Below the pieces are notes generated by a model that searched no databases, had not been told where the DNA came from, and saw only the letters and a list, made by a program, of their open reading frames with translations. This document shows, piece by piece, positions 9,451 to 18,679 of a stretch of DNA of 64,000 nucleotides; the first letter of the stretch is position 1, and each line of letters opens with the position of its first letter. This DNA is from Gillisia sp. (GTDB taxonomy: Bacteria > Bacteroidota > Bacteroidia > Flavobacteriales > Flavobacteriaceae): positions 18,925 through 82,924 of the forward strand of contig JAGXIL010000025.1 in assembly GCA_024635655.1 (NCBI GenBank), in the 5' to 3' direction. The position numbers and the translations under genes are program-made.

Positions 9451-10464
9451 ATGAAAGTTAACATAACAGGTATAATCTTTTTCGGCTTGTTTTTATTTTT
9501 ATTAAAAACTGAGGCCCAGGAGATCATTCCTACTTATTCAGATTATCTAACCGACAATTTGTATTTGTTGCATCCTTCTATGGCAGGTGCTTCAAATATG
9601 AATAAGATCAGGCTTACCGCCAGGCAACAATGGTTTGACGTAAATGATGCTCCCGCCTTACAAACCTTGAGTGGCCACGCCAGGGTTGGGGAAAAGGTAG
9701 GATTAGGAGGTATTGTCTTCAATGATCAGAATGGCAATTTTTCAACCCGTGGGGTATATGGTTCTTTTGCTTATCATTTGTTGTTTTCCAGAAGCGAGCT
9801 CGACCTCAATCAACTCTCCTTTGGAATTAGCGGCGGAATCATACAGCACAGTCTTGACCAAAGCGGATTTACCGGCTTTGATCCCTTGATTGGCGGCGGA
9901 AATCCCCGGGATTTTTATGCAAATATGGATGTAGGGGTTTCCTATTATTATCTGGACTTTTTCGCACACGCTACGGCAAAAAATCTACTGGCTGTAAGAC
10001 GGGATCTGTTCTATTCAGATGCTGTACCCAGTAACCAGAGAAAATATATGTTTTCTACCGGATACGTTATAAATCCCAGGTTAAGCAGCTGGAGCTATGA
10101 ACCATCAATCCTCTTTCAATGGAGAGAGCAAACGGCTGAAAGATCCATAGATGCTAATATGAAATTCTACAGAGGCCTTGAATCAGGACAATTATTTGGC
10201 GGATTTTCCTACCGAAGAAGTTTTGAAGGGGCTGAATATAATATTGATGGAAATGAAGTGAAAAATCAGCAGTTACAATTACTTACTCCTTTTGTGGGAA
10301 TGGAGTACAACAGATTTCTTTTCGCATATACGTATTCTCATCAACTAAATTCACTTGTCTTGAGCAACAGCGGGTTTCACCAGATCACTCTTGGATATAA
10401 TTTTGGAGAGAACAGGGCTCGTTACGATTGTGTATGTCCTGCAATAAATCAAAAAAGCAGATAA
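9451..10464 (+). CDS. PorP/SprF family type IX secretion-associated outer membrane protein
   Basis: 337 residues. The start was placed at the ATG that begins a good signal peptide (MKVNITGIIFFGLFLFLLKT, then EAQ); an upstream TTG would add seven poor residues. PorP/SprF hallmarks are PTYSDYLTDNLYLLHPSMAGASN at the mature N-terminus, RQQWFDVNDAPALQTLSGH, and beta-barrel strands with repeated GG/Y patterns up to ITLGYNF. Family members work with T9SS secretion or surface adhesin export. No adhesin partner is adjacent. It overlaps murI by 16 bp, tail to tail. Confidence 0.88.
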   Translation: MKVNITGIIFFGLFLFLLKTEAQEIIPTYSDYLTDNLYLLHPSMAGASNMNKIRLTARQQWFDVNDAPALQTLSGHARVGEKVGLGGIVFNDQNGNFSTRGVYGSFAYHLLFSRSELDLNQLSFGISGGIIQHSLDQSGFTGFDPLIGGGNPRDFYANMDVGVSYYYLDFFAHATAKNLLAVRRDLFYSDAVPSNQRKYMFSTGYVINPRLSSWSYEPSILFQWREQTAERSIDANMKFYRGLESGQLFGGFSYRRSFEGAEYNIDGNEVKNQQLQLLTPFVGMEYNRFLFAYTYSHQLNSLVLSNSGFHQITLGYNFGENRARYDCVCPAINQKSR

Positions 10465-11240
10465 GAGACCTTGTATGGGTTTTGATCTGCAGCTATAAGA
10501 GCTTTTAGTACTTCCGGATCTACGTTGGTATACAGCTGATGATCCGGAATTTTATCGGAAAGATTAAAAAGTGAATTCATTTCTAAAACCCTTTGGGTTT
10601 GCCTGGCTACTGCCTCTCCGGAATCTATAATTGTTACATCTTCAGGAAAAATTCTTTTCAGCACCGGAAGCAGATACGGATAATGACTGCATCCCAATAC
10701 AAGATAGTCAATCTTCACTTCCAGCATTGGTTTTAGAAGCGCTCTCAGCAGTACTTCCATTTCAGGGGTATTGTGTTGTCCTTCTTCGATTTTAGCTACC
10801 AAACCGTTTCCTACCACTTCTATGCGCTTTATGTTTGCAGAGTAAAGTTCAGAAGTACGGGAGAATAATGCGCTGGATAAGGTTCCTTTTGTTGCAAGGA
10901 TCCCAATGATGCCGGATTTGGTTTTCAATGCAGCCGGCTTTATTGCCGGTTCGATCCCTATGAAAGGAACAGGATAATTGGATCGCAAAAATTCAATTGC
11001 ATTGGTGGTTGCAGTATTGCAGGCCACTACTATAAGTTTGGAGCCCATCTCCAGAAGTTTCTCAGTGTTCTTTTTGCTAAGGGCAATGATCTCTTCCACA
11101 GGTTTTTCACCATACGGAGCATTCTTACTGTCGGCCAGGTAAATGGTGTTTTCCCCGGGGAGCAATTTTATGACTTCTTTCCAAATGGATGTTCCGCCAA
11201 CACCTGAATCAAAAAAACCAATGGGGCCTGAGTTACTCAT
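10449..11240 (-). CDS. murI: Glutamate racemase
   Basis: 263 residues. It converts L- to D-glutamate for peptidoglycan. Both catalytic cysteines are visible in VACNTATTNA (about residue 72) and LGCSHYPYLLP (about residue 181), together with the N-terminal DSGVGG substrate loop. It follows the ompH genes on the same strand but is separated from them by an intrinsic terminator, so it probably has its own promoter. TACATTTG at 11253-11246 resembles a -7 box but would leave almost no 5' leader. Confidence 0.95.
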   Translation of the reverse strand: MSNSGPIGFFDSGVGGTSIWKEVIKLLPGENTIYLADSKNAPYGEKPVEEIIALSKKNTEKLLEMGSKLIVVACNTATTNAIEFLRSNYPVPFIGIEPAIKPAALKTKSGIIGILATKGTLSSALFSRTSELYSANIKRIEVVGNGLVAKIEEGQHNTPEMEVLLRALLKPMLEVKIDYLVLGCSHYPYLLPVLKRIFPEDVTIIDSGEAVARQTQRVLEMNSLFNLSDKIPDHQLYTNVDPEVLKALIAADQNPYKVSYLLF

Positions 11241-11251
11241 AGGTACAAATG

Positions 11252-11282
11252 TAAAAACTGCGCCCTAAGTGGAGCGCAGTTT
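11252..11282 (-). terminator. Intrinsic terminator after the ompH pair
   Basis: Reading on the minus strand, AAACTGCGC pairs with GCGCAGTTT (9-bp stem, 10-base loop) and is followed by a run of T. It sits 24 bp after the distal ompH stop and ends just before murI, marking the end of the bamA/ompH operon. Confidence 0.8.
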
Positions 11283-11305
11283 CTAATTTATTTTTTGGAA
11301 ATTTC

Positions 11306-11815
11306 TTAAATTCCCAATTCTTTTTTCACGTCTGGCATTAAGTTATAACCATCTGCCATAATTACTCCTGAACCGTTAGAAGAATCAAGTACATACTCAT
11401 ATCCTTGTGCTCTTGCTACCTTTTGAATAGTCACACGTGCTTGTTCGTAAACTGGCTTAAGCAAGTCAAGTTCTTTCTTTTGAAGATCCTTTTGAGCATT
11501 TTGTCCATGCTCCTGGATTCTTTGTTGAGTACTTTGCAATTCCTGAGCTCTTTTTTCATTCTCTTCTTCAGTTTTTGTAGGAGCTTCAGATTGGTAACGC
11601 TGCATTGTTTTTTGAGCTTCAGCATACATATCACCTATTTCAGTATCATATGTTTTCTGAAGTTTTTCCAATTGGCCCATTGCATCTTTAAAAGCGGGCA
11701 TAGTTTCAACCAATTCCTGTGAGGCGATGTGCGCAATTTTAGATTGTGCATTTGTAAAAGCTGTTGCTCCAACTGTTAAAGCTACCGCTATAATAAAAGT
11801 TCTGAATTGTTTCAT
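11306..11815 (-). CDS. OmpH/Skp family periplasmic chaperone (distal copy)
   Basis: 169 residues from the ATG giving MKQFRTFIIAVALTVGATAF, a signal peptide ending after NAQ; the longer frame reading into the spacer is unlikely. The mature protein has the Skp layout: a beta strand (KIAHIASQELVETMPAF), a long coiled-coil arm of charged heptads (residues about 50-125) and a C-terminal strand (GYEYVLDSSNGSGVIM). Skp chaperones carry unfolded outer membrane proteins to BamA. It is the last gene of the uppS-bamA-ompH-ompH run. Confidence 0.9.
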   Translation of the reverse strand: MKQFRTFIIAVALTVGATAFTNAQSKIAHIASQELVETMPAFKDAMGQLEKLQKTYDTEIGDMYAEAQKTMQRYQSEAPTKTEEENEKRAQELQSTQQRIQEHGQNAQKDLQKKELDLLKPVYEQARVTIQKVARAQGYEYVLDSSNGSGVIMADGYNLMPDVKKELGI

Positions 11816-11861
11816 TTTGTACTTGTATTTAATGTTTAGTGTTAATTGATTAATAAAGGGG

Positions 11862-12668
11862 TTAATTATTTCCGGATTTTTGTTTCCGGGCATTTTCTAT
11901 AGAATCTTTTTTCTTTTGCCGTTCTTCCAGTACTTTGGCCCGTCTTTCTTCAAATGCCTTCTGTTTTGCCGCTCTCAGAGAGTCTCTTTCTGCTTTTCGC
12001 TGCTCCAGAACTATTTCTCTTTCTGTTTTTGCCGACTCTACCGCTTTTTGTTTTTCAGCAATTTCAGTATCTTCTTCTACGCTGCGGTTCTCTTCTTTTT
12101 CCATTTGAGCAATTTCATCACGGGAACTCAATTGTTGTCTTCCCGAAGCCCTGGTAATAGATCTTAGTACCTGGTCACTGATGTTGTGCCGCTCTGCTGA
12201 AAAAACCATCCCTACATTGGAGGTCCTGTCAAATATATAATCGTAATTCCTTTGTTCTCCTAATTCCTGGATCGCATTGAAAACCTGATCCTGAATGGGC
12301 TGAATTAATCTTTTTTTCTGAAGGATAAAATCACCATTCGTGCCAAAACGTTTTTGCTGAATCTCAGCCAGTTTAGAAACTTCAAAATTTATAACCGCCT
12401 CCCGCTCTTCAATAAGCTCTTTGGTTAAAAGAGCTCTCTCCTGTTCCAGAGCGAGCTTCATATCATCAATTTTTTTCTGATCCAGTTCCAATTCATTCTT
12501 CCACTGCAGAACCCTTTGGTCCAATTGTGCAGAAGCTTCCTGATATTCCGGAACATTTTCCAGGATGTACTCCATATCGATGTAAGCGATACGATTTGGT
12601 TTTTGTGCCAGTAATTGTGGCCCTAGACCTACTATGAATACAGCTAAGATCAGAAAATGGCGTTTCAT
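11862..12668 (-). CDS. OmpH/Skp family periplasmic chaperone with long charged C-terminal tail
   Basis: 268 residues with a signal peptide (MKRHFLILAVFIVGLGPQLL then AQK). The Skp core covers about residues 25-175 (RIAYIDMEYILENVPEYQEA, coiled coil, YDYIFDRTSNVGMVF). About 90 extra residues follow, extremely rich in Glu, Lys and Arg with heptad character (REIVLEQRKAERDSLRAAK). Canonical Skp is about 160 residues. It lies 34 bp after bamA, consistent with supplying substrates to BamA. The tail may be a longer tentacle or a peptidoglycan/membrane interaction arm; that is inference. Confidence 0.88.
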   Translation of the reverse strand: MKRHFLILAVFIVGLGPQLLAQKPNRIAYIDMEYILENVPEYQEASAQLDQRVLQWKNELELDQKKIDDMKLALEQERALLTKELIEEREAVINFEVSKLAEIQQKRFGTNGDFILQKKRLIQPIQDQVFNAIQELGEQRNYDYIFDRTSNVGMVFSAERHNISDQVLRSITRASGRQQLSSRDEIAQMEKEENRSVEEDTEIAEKQKAVESAKTEREIVLEQRKAERDSLRAAKQKAFEERRAKVLEERQKKKDSIENARKQKSGNN

Positions 12669-12702
12669 ATAATTGGTATTAGAAATAATCGTGCCAAATT
12701 AA

Positions 12703-15360
12703 TTAAAACTGTTGCCCGATTATAAAATGAGTTTCCCATCCATGTGGCCCAACATCTCCGGGAATAGAATCAAATCCGTACCCGAAGTCAATACCCAGTA
12801 ATCCAAACTGCGGCATAAATATTCGTAATCCTGCTCCGGCAGATCTTTTTAATTGGAACGGATTGTAATCCTTGAAATTGTCATATGCTGCTCCACCTTC
12901 CACGAAGGTAAGGGCATAAATAGAGGCCATAGGCTTAAGGGTGATAGGGAACCTTAACTCCAGGGAGTATTTGTTGTATATAACCGCTCCATCCTGATTT
13001 GTTGCCCTTGTATTTGCCCTGTCCTCAGGTACTACAGATTGGTTAGGGTAACCACGTAATGCAATTGCTTCCCGGCCGTCAAGGCTAAATGCTCCAAGAC
13101 CATCTCCTCCTAAGAAGAATCGCTCAAAAGGCGGGATTCCCCGGTCATTGTTGTAAGCTCCAAGAAAACCATGTTCTGCGTGAGTCCTTAGAACCAGGTT
13201 GCTGTTCCCTCCAAAATTAAATAGGGTGGTGAACCAGGATCCCTTGAATTTCACTTTATAAAATTCCAGCCACTTAAATCTTTCCTGGTCAATTTTAGCC
13301 GGATCTCCTACAGGGTCTTCCCCAGCCCTTAATCTAAAGCCTTGTTCATTGATAAGATTTCCGTTGTCATCCCTAAGCTGAAATTCCGGTTGTTCGTCCA
13401 GATTGGCGTAATCAACATTATTCCATAACGAATAGGGAGGAGTAAATTTTGCAGTAATTGCGAATTCCGAACCGTAGGTAGGAAAAATTGGGTTTAAACC
13501 TCTGTTGTCCCTGCTAAGTCCTAATGTATAGGTTAAGTTATTGGAATACCCATCTCCAAACGTAAAGAGTCCGGTATTGTAATTATTAAGGTCATAACGT
13601 TGAAATCCTACTGCCTGTGATAAGGTGAAAAAATCATCTGGCCATTGTAAACGTTTGGCTAAACCAACATTTACCCCAAGGATGTCAAAGCTTCTTGACC
13701 TGTCGGCTCTTCTTCGTTGCTGGTCAAAGAAAAATTGTCTTGTATAGGAAAAGGAGGTAGATAAACTTACCCTTCGTTTTCCGCCCAACCATGGCTCAAC
13801 AAAATTTAAACTATAGGTTTGAAAAAATATACTGGCCTGTGCTCTTAAAGAGAGTGTTTGCCCATCACCCATTGGTAAAGGCTTATAAGCTTCTTTGTCA
13901 AAAATGCCTCCTAGGGAGAAATTATTAAAAGATAATCCCAGGGTTCCAATAAATCCACCGCCCCCGTATCCACCTTGCAGCTCGATCTGGCTGGCACCGG
14001 CTTCTACTACAGAATACTGCATATCCAGAGTTCCACTATTTGGATCAACATTTTGGAAATCGGGCGAAATTTGTTCAGCATCAAAAAATCCTAATTGCCC
14101 TATTTCCCGTATAGTTCTTACAAGGTTTTCCTGGCTGTATTTTTGTCCGGGTTTAGTTCTTAATTCCCGGTAGATCACGTGATCTTTTGTCTTGTCATTA
14201 CCTACTACAGAAATATTATTGAAATAAGCTTCTTTTCCTTCATTGATCCTAATTTCAAAATCAATAGTATCATTATATACTCTTGTTTCTACAGGATTGA
14301 TCTGCGAAAATAAATATCCGTTGTTCTTGTATAGGTTAGCCAGGTCATTCGCATCAGGCTTGGAATTGTCTTCTATACGTTCTTTAAGAAGAACCCCATT
14401 ATACACATCTCCGTGGAAAACACCTAAAGCCTGGGTGAGTTGTTCGTCTGTATATACTGTATTACCTATAAATTCAATATTTCCTATATAATGACGGTTT
14501 CCTTCTTCAATGTTAAGTTGTAGGGCAATATTGTCAGGATCTTTTTCAATAAGGGTATCAGAAACAATTCGGGCATCCCGAAATCCCTTTTCCTTGTATT
14601 TGTTAACCAGATTGGTTTTATCCTCCTCATAATCTGCTTCTACAAATTTTGAACGTTTCCAGAACCTGAAGAAATTCTTTTCCTTAGTGTCTTTCATCGC
14701 TCTTTTGAGCCTGGCGTCACTCATTTGCTCATTCCCCGAAAATTCAATATCATCAATTTTAACTTTTTCACCACGGTCGATATTTACAACCATATTTACC
14801 TTATTCACGCCGGTAGTATCGGTTACCGGGGTGGTATTAACAGCTACTTTGGTATTAAAATAACCATCTTTTCTATATTTATTTTCAATATAGTTTTTTG
14901 TAGTTGTGATAAGATTTTCTGTAACCTTCACCCCCGGGGTAAGGTTGTTCTCTTTGATAAGTTCTTCTCTGGCACTCTTCTTTTTTACTCCCTGCAATCG
15001 TATTTCCGCCAGTTCAGGTACCTCCGTGATCTCCAGTTCCAGGTCGGCAACATCTCCGTTAACATTGGTGATGTAAAAATTAATATCGCTAAAGAGCTCA
15101 AGATCCCATAATTGCTTTAGGACCTTGCTCAGGCGATCTCCCGGAATAAATATTTCTTCTCCAGATTGCAAGCCTGTAAATGCTATTACCGTTTGTTCAT
15201 TATAACTTTCGGCACCGGTCACTTCAATTTTTCCTATCGTGTACTTTTTTCCCTGGCCAAGAGGTAGGTCCTGAGCCTGAAATGATAGTGTATATATAAA
15301 GCATAAAGACAAAAGCCAAAATGCTCTTTTTGATAATTGGGTATTAACTAATCTGTTCAC
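12703..15360 (-). CDS. bamA: Outer membrane protein assembly factor BamA
   Basis: About 885 residues. Tandem POTRA domains cover roughly residues 35-430 (for example IGKIEVTGAESYNEQTVIAFTGL and HYIGNIEFIGNTVYTDEQL). A C-terminal 16-strand Omp85 barrel follows (FFLGGDGLGAFSLDGREAIALRGYP, ending LGIDFGYGFDSIP...FIIGQQF). It inserts beta-barrel proteins into the outer membrane. The open frame extends to an ATG at 15423, which would overlap uppS by 80 bp. I prefer the GTG at 15360, which overlaps by 17 bp and puts a signal peptide (KRAFWLLSLCFIYTLSF) near the N-terminus. The start is uncertain; the identity is not. Confidence 0.93.
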   Translation of the reverse strand: MNRLVNTQLSKRAFWLLSLCFIYTLSFQAQDLPLGQGKKYTIGKIEVTGAESYNEQTVIAFTGLQSGEEIFIPGDRLSKVLKQLWDLELFSDINFYITNVNGDVADLELEITEVPELAEIRLQGVKKKSAREELIKENNLTPGVKVTENLITTTKNYIENKYRKDGYFNTKVAVNTTPVTDTTGVNKVNMVVNIDRGEKVKIDDIEFSGNEQMSDARLKRAMKDTKEKNFFRFWKRSKFVEADYEEDKTNLVNKYKEKGFRDARIVSDTLIEKDPDNIALQLNIEEGNRHYIGNIEFIGNTVYTDEQLTQALGVFHGDVYNGVLLKERIEDNSKPDANDLANLYKNNGYLFSQINPVETRVYNDTIDFEIRINEGKEAYFNNISVVGNDKTKDHVIYRELRTKPGQKYSQENLVRTIREIGQLGFFDAEQISPDFQNVDPNSGTLDMQYSVVEAGASQIELQGGYGGGGFIGTLGLSFNNFSLGGIFDKEAYKPLPMGDGQTLSLRAQASIFFQTYSLNFVEPWLGGKRRVSLSTSFSYTRQFFFDQQRRRADRSRSFDILGVNVGLAKRLQWPDDFFTLSQAVGFQRYDLNNYNTGLFTFGDGYSNNLTYTLGLSRDNRGLNPIFPTYGSEFAITAKFTPPYSLWNNVDYANLDEQPEFQLRDDNGNLINEQGFRLRAGEDPVGDPAKIDQERFKWLEFYKVKFKGSWFTTLFNFGGNSNLVLRTHAEHGFLGAYNNDRGIPPFERFFLGGDGLGAFSLDGREAIALRGYPNQSVVPEDRANTRATNQDGAVIYNKYSLELRFPITLKPMASIYALTFVEGGAAYDNFKDYNPFQLKRSAGAGLRIFMPQFGLLGIDFGYGFDSIPGDVGPHGWETHFIIGQQF

Positions 15361-16081
15361 TGGTTTTTCCAAATCTTCGTTCTCTGGTTTGATAATTATA
15401 AATGGCCTCAAATAGATTTTCACGTCTAAAATCCGGCCAAAGTATTGGTGTAAAATATAACTCGGCGTAGGCGATTTGCCACAATAAAAAATTGCTTATT
15501 CGCTGTTCTCCACTGGTGCGAATCAATAGATCTACGTCTGGTAAATTTCGGGTGTAAAGATGCTGATTTATAATTGATTCATCAACCGCATCGGGGGATA
15601 TTTCATTATTTTTTACTTTCTCACTTATATCTTTCACCATATGGATTATCTCCTCGCGCGACCCGTAACTAAGGGCTAGGGTAAGGGTCATCCTGGTGTT
15701 TTCTGCAGTCTTTGAAATTACCTCCTGTAGCTCTTTTTGAGCTTTCTTTGGAAGGTTGTCAATATTGCCAATTGATTTAAGTTTGATATTGTTTTCGGTA
15801 AGGGTTTTGATCTCTTTTTTTAATGAATTCACCAATAGCCTCATCAATGTATCTACTTCCCTTTTAGGCCTGCTCCAGTTTTCTGTAGAAAAAGCATATA
15901 AGGTTAAATTATTCACCCCAATTTCAGCACATCCTTCTACCACATCCCTTACAGCCTTGGTTCCCTCTTCATGGCCAAAAGCCCTGAGAAATCCCTTTTG
16001 TTTTGCCCATCTTCCATTACCATCCATAATGATGGCGATATGTTTAGGAAGCCTGGCAGAATTTATTTTTTCTTTGAACAT
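15344..16081 (-). CDS. uppS: Isoprenyl transferase (undecaprenyl diphosphate synthase)
   Basis: 245 residues. It makes the C55 lipid carrier for peptidoglycan and surface glycans from farnesyl-PP and IPP. Signature motifs are HIAIIMDGNGRWAKQKG at residues 14-30 (catalytic Asp), the FSTENWSRP block and the C-terminal RTSGEQRISNFLLWQIAYAE. It lies 7 bp after the DUF6089 gene and its end overlaps bamA, so the genes are coupled. Confidence 0.96.
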   Translation of the reverse strand: MFKEKINSARLPKHIAIIMDGNGRWAKQKGFLRAFGHEEGTKAVRDVVEGCAEIGVNNLTLYAFSTENWSRPKREVDTLMRLLVNSLKKEIKTLTENNIKLKSIGNIDNLPKKAQKELQEVISKTAENTRMTLTLALSYGSREEIIHMVKDISEKVKNNEISPDAVDESIINQHLYTRNLPDVDLLIRTSGEQRISNFLLWQIAYAELYFTPILWPDFRRENLFEAIYNYQTRERRFGKTSEQIS

Positions 16082-16088
16082 GTTTATT

Positions 16089-16790
16089 TTAAAATGTGTA
16101 GCAAGGTTTTCTTCCGAAGGTGAAGGTTAGGCTTACCCCCGAAAACACATACCAGTCTGTAGTATTAATGTTTCCGAATTCCCGAAACGGGGTTCTTCGA
16201 CCTAAAAGCTCCTGAGGGTTGCTGCCGTCAATGTTGTCTGTAAAAGTATATCTGGCACCAATTTCCACGGCACCAATTATTCGCTTTGTAATGGTTTGTT
16301 TATAGCCCATGACCATAGGGATGGAAAACTCCCAGTTATCACTTTGAGGTTGTAATACTCCACGGGCGGGCCGGTCGGTACTTAAAAGATGGTGTTTTGT
16401 ACTAAAATAGGTTATCCCCGTATAAAGGTAAGGTGTGCTTTGTGGATCGGCTTTACTCAAATCAAAACTGTAGAAATTAAATTCAAGACCCAGGGAAGCT
16501 TCTGCAATATGGTTTGTAAAAGAATATCCCCGTTGTTGTCTTTTCACCTGATTGGATTTTGAGTCTTCTGCACTTATTTCACCATACAGCAGGGTGAGCC
16601 TGAAGCTGTGCCTGTTGCTTCGGTTATATTTGGCTATTCCTCCTACCACTAATCCACTTGGATTTATATATGTTGTGTTCCCCACGTCTCCTATGTAATT
16701 TGCACCTCCAACAAAAGGGCCAATTTCATATGTTTGTGTAAACGCTGTTGAGCAAACAAACATAAAAAATACGAATATAAGGTGCCTCAT
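16089..16790 (-). CDS. DUF6089 family outer membrane beta-barrel-like protein
   Basis: 233 residues with a signal peptide (MRHLIFVFFMFVCSTAF, then TQ). The mature part opens with TYEIGPFVGGANYIGDVGNT and consists of alternating hydrophobic/polar strands with aromatic girdles, as in small 8-strand barrels. The family is found just before uppS-bamA in Flavobacteriaceae. Function is unknown; position at the head of the bamA operon suggests an envelope role. Confidence 0.8.
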   Translation of the reverse strand: MRHLIFVFFMFVCSTAFTQTYEIGPFVGGANYIGDVGNTTYINPSGLVVGGIAKYNRSNRHSFRLTLLYGEISAEDSKSNQVKRQQRGYSFTNHIAEASLGLEFNFYSFDLSKADPQSTPYLYTGITYFSTKHHLLSTDRPARGVLQPQSDNWEFSIPMVMGYKQTITKRIIGAVEIGARYTFTDNIDGSNPQELLGRRTPFREFGNINTTDWYVFSGVSLTFTFGRKPCYTF

Positions 16791-16807
16791 AGAGTTTCAA
16801 AAGTTTG

Positions 16808-16838
16808 CAAATATAACAATTAAGTTTTCCCCACAATA
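16808..16838 (-). promoter_or_regulatory. Bacteroidota-type promoter of the DUF6089-uppS-bamA-ompH operon
   Basis: On the minus strand TATATTTG (16815-16808) matches the -7 consensus TAnnTTTG. A TTG lies 18 bases upstream of it, fitting the -33 element. It sits 17 bp before the DUF6089 ATG, implying a very short leader. Confidence 0.55.
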
Positions 16839-16889
16839 ACTTGAGCAGGTTCTATATGCATATAAACAAATTAAGATGGGATTTATTGT

Positions 16890-17774
16890 TTAATTTCTGC
16901 GGTCTTCACCCCACAATAATTTTTTTCTAAGGGTTTGAAGAAAACTATCATCGTGCATCTGGACCATGCTTATTTTAAATGGCGCTGTCTTTACAGTAAT
17001 TACTGTGTCATTGCTCAAGGTTGCAATACGGGAGTCCATGGAGATAAGATAGAAATTTTCACGGCCGGAAACCTTTAATTTAATTTGCGTGGAGTCCTGG
17101 ATAACCAGTGGACGGGCATTCAAATTATGTGGGGCAATAGGAGTGATGACCAGCGCATTTGTGGTAGGGGCTATAACAGGCCCCCCGCAGCTTAAAGAAT
17201 AACCGGTAGATCCTGTTGGCGTAGAAATAATCAGGCCGTCTGCCCAATAGGAGGTAAGGCAATGTTCGTCTAGCCAGGTCTCTATGGTTATCATAGAAGT
17301 TGTGTTCTTCCGGCTTACAGCAATTTCATTAAGCGCAAAATTGTTTTCCCCGATCTCATCACTTTTGGGGTCGGTCTCAATGCTTAGAACAGTTCTTTCT
17401 GAAATACTGTACTTTTTTTGAAGCAGTACCTCTATTGTCTTTGCTATTTCCTCTTTTTGAATTGTAGCTAAAAAGCCTAACCTGCCCGTGTTAATTCCCA
17501 GGATGGGAATATTGAGATCTCTTATGTAGTCAATCGATTTTAAAATGGTACCATCGCCTCCAATGCTAAAGAAGAGGTCATAAGAAGAATTGAGTTCTTC
17601 AAAAGTGCTAAAATGATTGTACTCCCGGGTGACGGTTTTATTTAAATGAATAAGTTTAAGAAAGTTCTTTTCAATGACCACATGAATTTTCTTCCGGTCC
17701 AAAGCCTTTAACAGCTGTTCGATATACTTCCCAGAATCCTTGTGATAAAATTGACCGTAAATGCCTACTTTCAT
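16890..17774 (-). CDS. nadK: NAD kinase
   Basis: 294 residues. It phosphorylates NAD to NADP. The diagnostic GGDGT motif is in FFSIGGDGTILKSIDYIRD (about residue 72). The second NAD-binding block is PTGSTGYSLSCGGPVI with the preceding NEIAVSR. It is followed on the same strand by the DUF6089-uppS-bamA operon after a 99-bp spacer, and preceded by the CBS protein gene. Confidence 0.95.
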   Translation of the reverse strand: MKVGIYGQFYHKDSGKYIEQLLKALDRKKIHVVIEKNFLKLIHLNKTVTREYNHFSTFEELNSSYDLFFSIGGDGTILKSIDYIRDLNIPILGINTGRLGFLATIQKEEIAKTIEVLLQKKYSISERTVLSIETDPKSDEIGENNFALNEIAVSRKNTTSMITIETWLDEHCLTSYWADGLIISTPTGSTGYSLSCGGPVIAPTTNALVITPIAPHNLNARPLVIQDSTQIKLKVSGRENFYLISMDSRIATLSNDTVITVKTAPFKISMVQMHDDSFLQTLRKKLLWGEDRRN

Positions 17775-17819
17775 GTGCAGTTTTTAATGTTCCTATTCTT
17801 CCTCTGTATTTATATGGTC

Positions 17820-17888
17820 CCGGGCCCGGAATTTACTTTAATATCTCACGATCTCTTATGGTAATTTTCAGACCCTGTAAATTACAGG
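17820..17888. repeat. Two perfect palindromes in the CBS-nadK spacer
   Basis: CCGGGCCCGG (17820-17829) is a GC-only 10-bp palindrome in AT-rich DNA. CCTGTAAATTACAGG (17874-17888) is a 7-bp inverted repeat with one central base. Both lie in the 155-bp spacer upstream of nadK on the minus strand. The second looks like a dimeric repressor site; the regulator is unknown. Confidence 0.45.
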
Positions 17889-17929
17889 TCAATTTTTAAT
17901 TCTAATCTTTTCCTTAACCTCTTCAGCAA

Positions 17930-18586
17930 CTACATGTTTAGGTATTTATCAAGGTATTTCGACCTGTCCTGCAGGTTTTGAGAAAAACTGTCTTCCTGAT
18001 GTTCTGAAATTACATTATATCCATATCGGCGAAATGTTTGTAGGATCTCATTTATGCCAGTTGAGCTTAATTTGATAGTGATCTGCGTTAGGTCATTGTC
18101 TTTTAAAGAAACAAACATCCCCAGTAACGCAGCGTTGTGAGATTCAATAATTTGTCCTATTTCACTAAAAGAATATTCCCTAACCCCTTTTTCAAGAACA
18201 ATAATTCCTCCCGGTTCATTCAGGAAAGAGGTTTCGTTGAATTGGTTTAAAATGTCGTACAATTCAAGATAGCCTAAATATTCGTTTTCGGGAGATAGAA
18301 CTGGTAAAATATTACTTTGGTTTTGTGCAAAATTTTGCAATGTTTCCAGCCAATGATCTGTCTCACGGGCAAAAAAACCGGAAAGGGTATATTGATATTC
18401 TGCCAGGGTCTTTTCACTGTCAAAACACCTAATGTCTGTTTCCGAAAAACAGCCCAGGTAAACTCCATTATTCTCCACCGGTAAGTGGGAATAGGTGAGC
18501 TCATTAAATATTTCCTGCAGGTCTTTTACTTTATCGTTAAGATTACAAATTTGGATATCGTTGATGATGTAATTTTCAAGACTCAT
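17930..18586 (-). CDS. CBS domain protein with C-terminal ACT-like region
   Basis: 218 residues. A CBS pair occupies residues 1-120 (YIINDIQICNLNDKVKDLQEIFNELTYSHLPV, then NILPVLSPENEYLGYLELYDIL). The C-terminal part (about residues 135-205, VLEKGVREYSFSEIGQIIESHNAALLG) resembles an ACT fold. Such proteins usually sense adenine nucleotides. It is divergent from pdxJ and in line with nadK, a synteny typical of flavobacteria. No catalytic domain is present. Confidence 0.85.
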   Translation of the reverse strand: MSLENYIINDIQICNLNDKVKDLQEIFNELTYSHLPVENNGVYLGCFSETDIRCFDSEKTLAEYQYTLSGFFARETDHWLETLQNFAQNQSNILPVLSPENEYLGYLELYDILNQFNETSFLNEPGGIIVLEKGVREYSFSEIGQIIESHNAALLGMFVSLKDNDLTQITIKLSSTGINEILQTFRRYGYNVISEHQEDSFSQNLQDRSKYLDKYLNM

Positions 18587-18649
18587 AATTCAGCTTCATT
18601 TTTGTGCAAATTAATTAAAATAAAATTCATTAAGGCATCCTCAACTTTG

Positions 18650-18657
18650 TATTTTTG
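18650..18657 (+). promoter_or_regulatory. Candidate -7 box for pdxJ
   Basis: TATTTTTG matches TAnnTTTG and lies 22 bp before the pdxJ ATG. No good -33 TTTG is at the expected distance, so the call is tentative. Confidence 0.35.
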
Positions 18658-18679
18658 TTAATTCAAACCAAAAAATATA

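Noticed and set aside
15361..15423. Longer BamA start at the ATG at 15423
   Set aside because: It would overlap uppS by 80 bp and push the signal peptide 30 residues inward; the GTG at 15360 is more natural.
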